The translations under genes were made by a program, and so were the position numbers. DNA of 64,000 nucleotides from Membranipora membranacea (taxonomy: Eukaryota > Bryozoa > Gymnolaemata > Cheilostomatida > Membraniporidae), in contig OU612065.1 in assembly GCA_914767715.1 (NCBI GenBank), forward strand, positions 992,001 through 1,056,000, in the 5' to 3' direction. This document shows positions 63,044 through 64,000 of the stretch, piece after piece (the stretch's first letter is position 1; each line of letters starts with the position of its first letter). The notes below the pieces were generated by a model that saw only the letters and a program-made list of their open reading frames with translations, was not told where the DNA came from and made no database searches.

Positions 63044-64000
63044 TCACTTTTTGTTTCTATTATTGCCTGTTTGACGCCCTCTTGGACCCAAATTTCTAGG
63101 TGGTCCACCTCCAAACCTAGGTGGACCGCTCGATAACGGACTTCCCATTCTAGGTCCACCCATCCGGGGAGGGCCATCAAATCGTGACCCACCCATCCTG
63201 GGTATGCCGTCCATGCTTGGCGGACCGCCCATTCTCGGTGGGCCATCCATCATAGGACCACCCATACGAGGCGGTCCTTCCCGTCTTTGCTGACCACCCA
63301 TAAAACGAGGCCCATCCATTCGCGGACCACCCATACGAGGAGGCCCATCCATCCTTGGGCCACCCATTCGAGATGGCCCACCCATACAAGGAGGCCCATC
63401 CATCCTTGGGCCACCCATTCTAGGTGGCCCATCCACGCGTGGAACACCCATTCTAGGACCATCCATGCGTGGACTTCCCATTCTAGGGCCATCCATTCTA
63501 GGTGGCCCATCCATGCGTGGACCACCCATGCGTGGACCACCCATTCTAGGGCCATCCATTCTAGGGCCATCCATTCTAGGACCACCCATTCTAGGCGGAC
63601 CGTCCATCCTATGATCGCTCATCCTTGGAGGTCTATCTATGCGATGCGGCCCATCATGTCTAGGTCCACCCATTCTCGGAGGCCCATCAAGACGAGGTGG
63701 CCCATCATATCTAGGCCCGCCTTGTCTAACAGGTCCATCCATGCGTGGTGGACCATCCATCCTCTGACAACCGAGCCTGGGTGGTCCGTCCATGTGAGAT
63801 GGCCCATCATGTCGAGGTCCACTCATTCTTGGTGGAGGTCCTAGCATTTTTGAGTTTTGAGAAGTGTCACTACTCCGTCGGTTATGACGATTGGAATGTC
63901 TGTCCTTGTTATCCACACTAATGGAACGTTCTAGCCTAGGAGGACCTGGATGGTTAAACCTCGCTTCAGGCATTCTCATTGGTCCTAATCCTGATGGGGG
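63044..64000 (-). CDS. Gly/Pro/Met/Arg repeat protein, C-terminal end (5' part beyond window)
   Basis: One frame is open from the window edge to TGA at 63046-63044, 318 residues, and continues beyond 64000; there is no reason to take the ATG at 63979 as the start. After a basic/serine segment (RLERSISVDNKDRHSNRHNR), about 240 residues consist of irregular repeats of GGPRMDGPP and GPPRMGG type, ending RNLGPRGRQTGNNRNKK. The composition is disordered, with no globular domain. It resembles low-complexity tails of RNA-processing proteins (for example the FEGP-like repeats of PCF11 or the GPP-rich tail of WDR33), but no specific family is assigned. The basic RG-containing tail suggests RNA binding. 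Confidence 0.75.
   Translation of the reverse strand, partial: PPSGLGPMRMPEARFNHPGPPRLERSISVDNKDRHSNRHNRRSSDTSQNSKMLGPPPRMSGPRHDGPSHMDGPPRLGCQRMDGPPRMDGPVRQGGPRYDGPPRLDGPPRMGGPRHDGPHRIDRPPRMSDHRMDGPPRMGGPRMDGPRMDGPRMGGPRMGGPRMDGPPRMDGPRMGSPRMDGPRMGVPRVDGPPRMGGPRMDGPPCMGGPSRMGGPRMDGPPRMGGPRMDGPRFMGGQQRREGPPRMGGPMMDGPPRMGGPPSMDGIPRMGGSRFDGPPRMGGPRMGSPLSSGPPRFGGGPPRNLGPRGRQTGNNRNKK

Noticed and set aside
63287-63844. Plus-strand ORF of 185 codons rich in His/Thr/Pro/Trp, and other minus-frame ORFs
   Set aside because: Shadow frames of the Gly-Pro repeat exon. Only the 63044-64000 minus frame gives sensible composition, a natural end and continuity to the window edge.

Overview
The window is animal (metazoan) nuclear DNA. 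It carries five spliced, intron-rich protein genes with GT-AG introns of a few hundred bases to about 2 kb, the 3' end of a sixth gene, and scattered debris of non-LTR retrotransposons, a tRNA-derived SINE and minisatellites. No bacterial-style operon, rRNA gene or CRISPR array was seen. The sodium channel has an invertebrate Nav2-like filter and the introns are compact, so this is an invertebrate and possibly an early-branching one (placozoan, sponge or cnidarian grade). The species cannot be fixed from the sequence alone.

Layout: (1) 170-16070, + strand: 26 exons of a four-domain voltage-gated sodium channel, cut off at its 5' end by the window edge, with pore signature D-E-E-G. (2) 17.1-18.3 kb: a decayed reverse-transcriptase (LINE) copy, then a foldback element near 19.5-19.7 kb. 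(3) 19944-23956, +: WDR18, a ribosome-biogenesis WD40 protein, with a 5'-truncated LINE flanked by a perfect 14-bp target-site duplication in one intron. (4) A tRNA-derived SINE near 25.2 kb. (5) 25739-35375, +: TTLL1, a tubulin polyglutamylase subunit; one intron carries an antisense LINE that was itself interrupted. (6) 36309-45987, +: an RFX4-type transcription factor with an X-box-like site just after exon 1. (7) 47308-60731, - strand: PDE9A, a cGMP phosphodiesterase, tail-to-tail with RFX. (8) 63044 to the window end, - strand: the 3' coding end of a low-complexity Gly/Pro/Met/Arg repeat protein.

The most interesting observation is in PDE9A. The gene has two sites where one of two exons must be chosen. 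One pair encodes two diverged versions of the segment with the ATDMARH motif (which holds a catalytic metal ligand), both phase 0/0. The other pair lies just before the catalytic domain, and its reading phases make the choice exclusive: joining both exons creates an immediate TGA and skipping both shifts the frame. The linker-exon region contains two minisatellites. One is an 11-copy, 15-bp array in which 10 units preserve the CCAAT/NF-Y core.

The genes do not form one pathway. However, TTLL1 (axonemal tubulin modification) sits directly upstream of an RFX factor (the family that drives ciliary gene expression), and Nav and PDE9A could both belong to excitability or second-messenger signalling. 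Exon boundaries were read by hand from splice signals, phase continuity and recalled family sequences. No alignment or transcript evidence was available.
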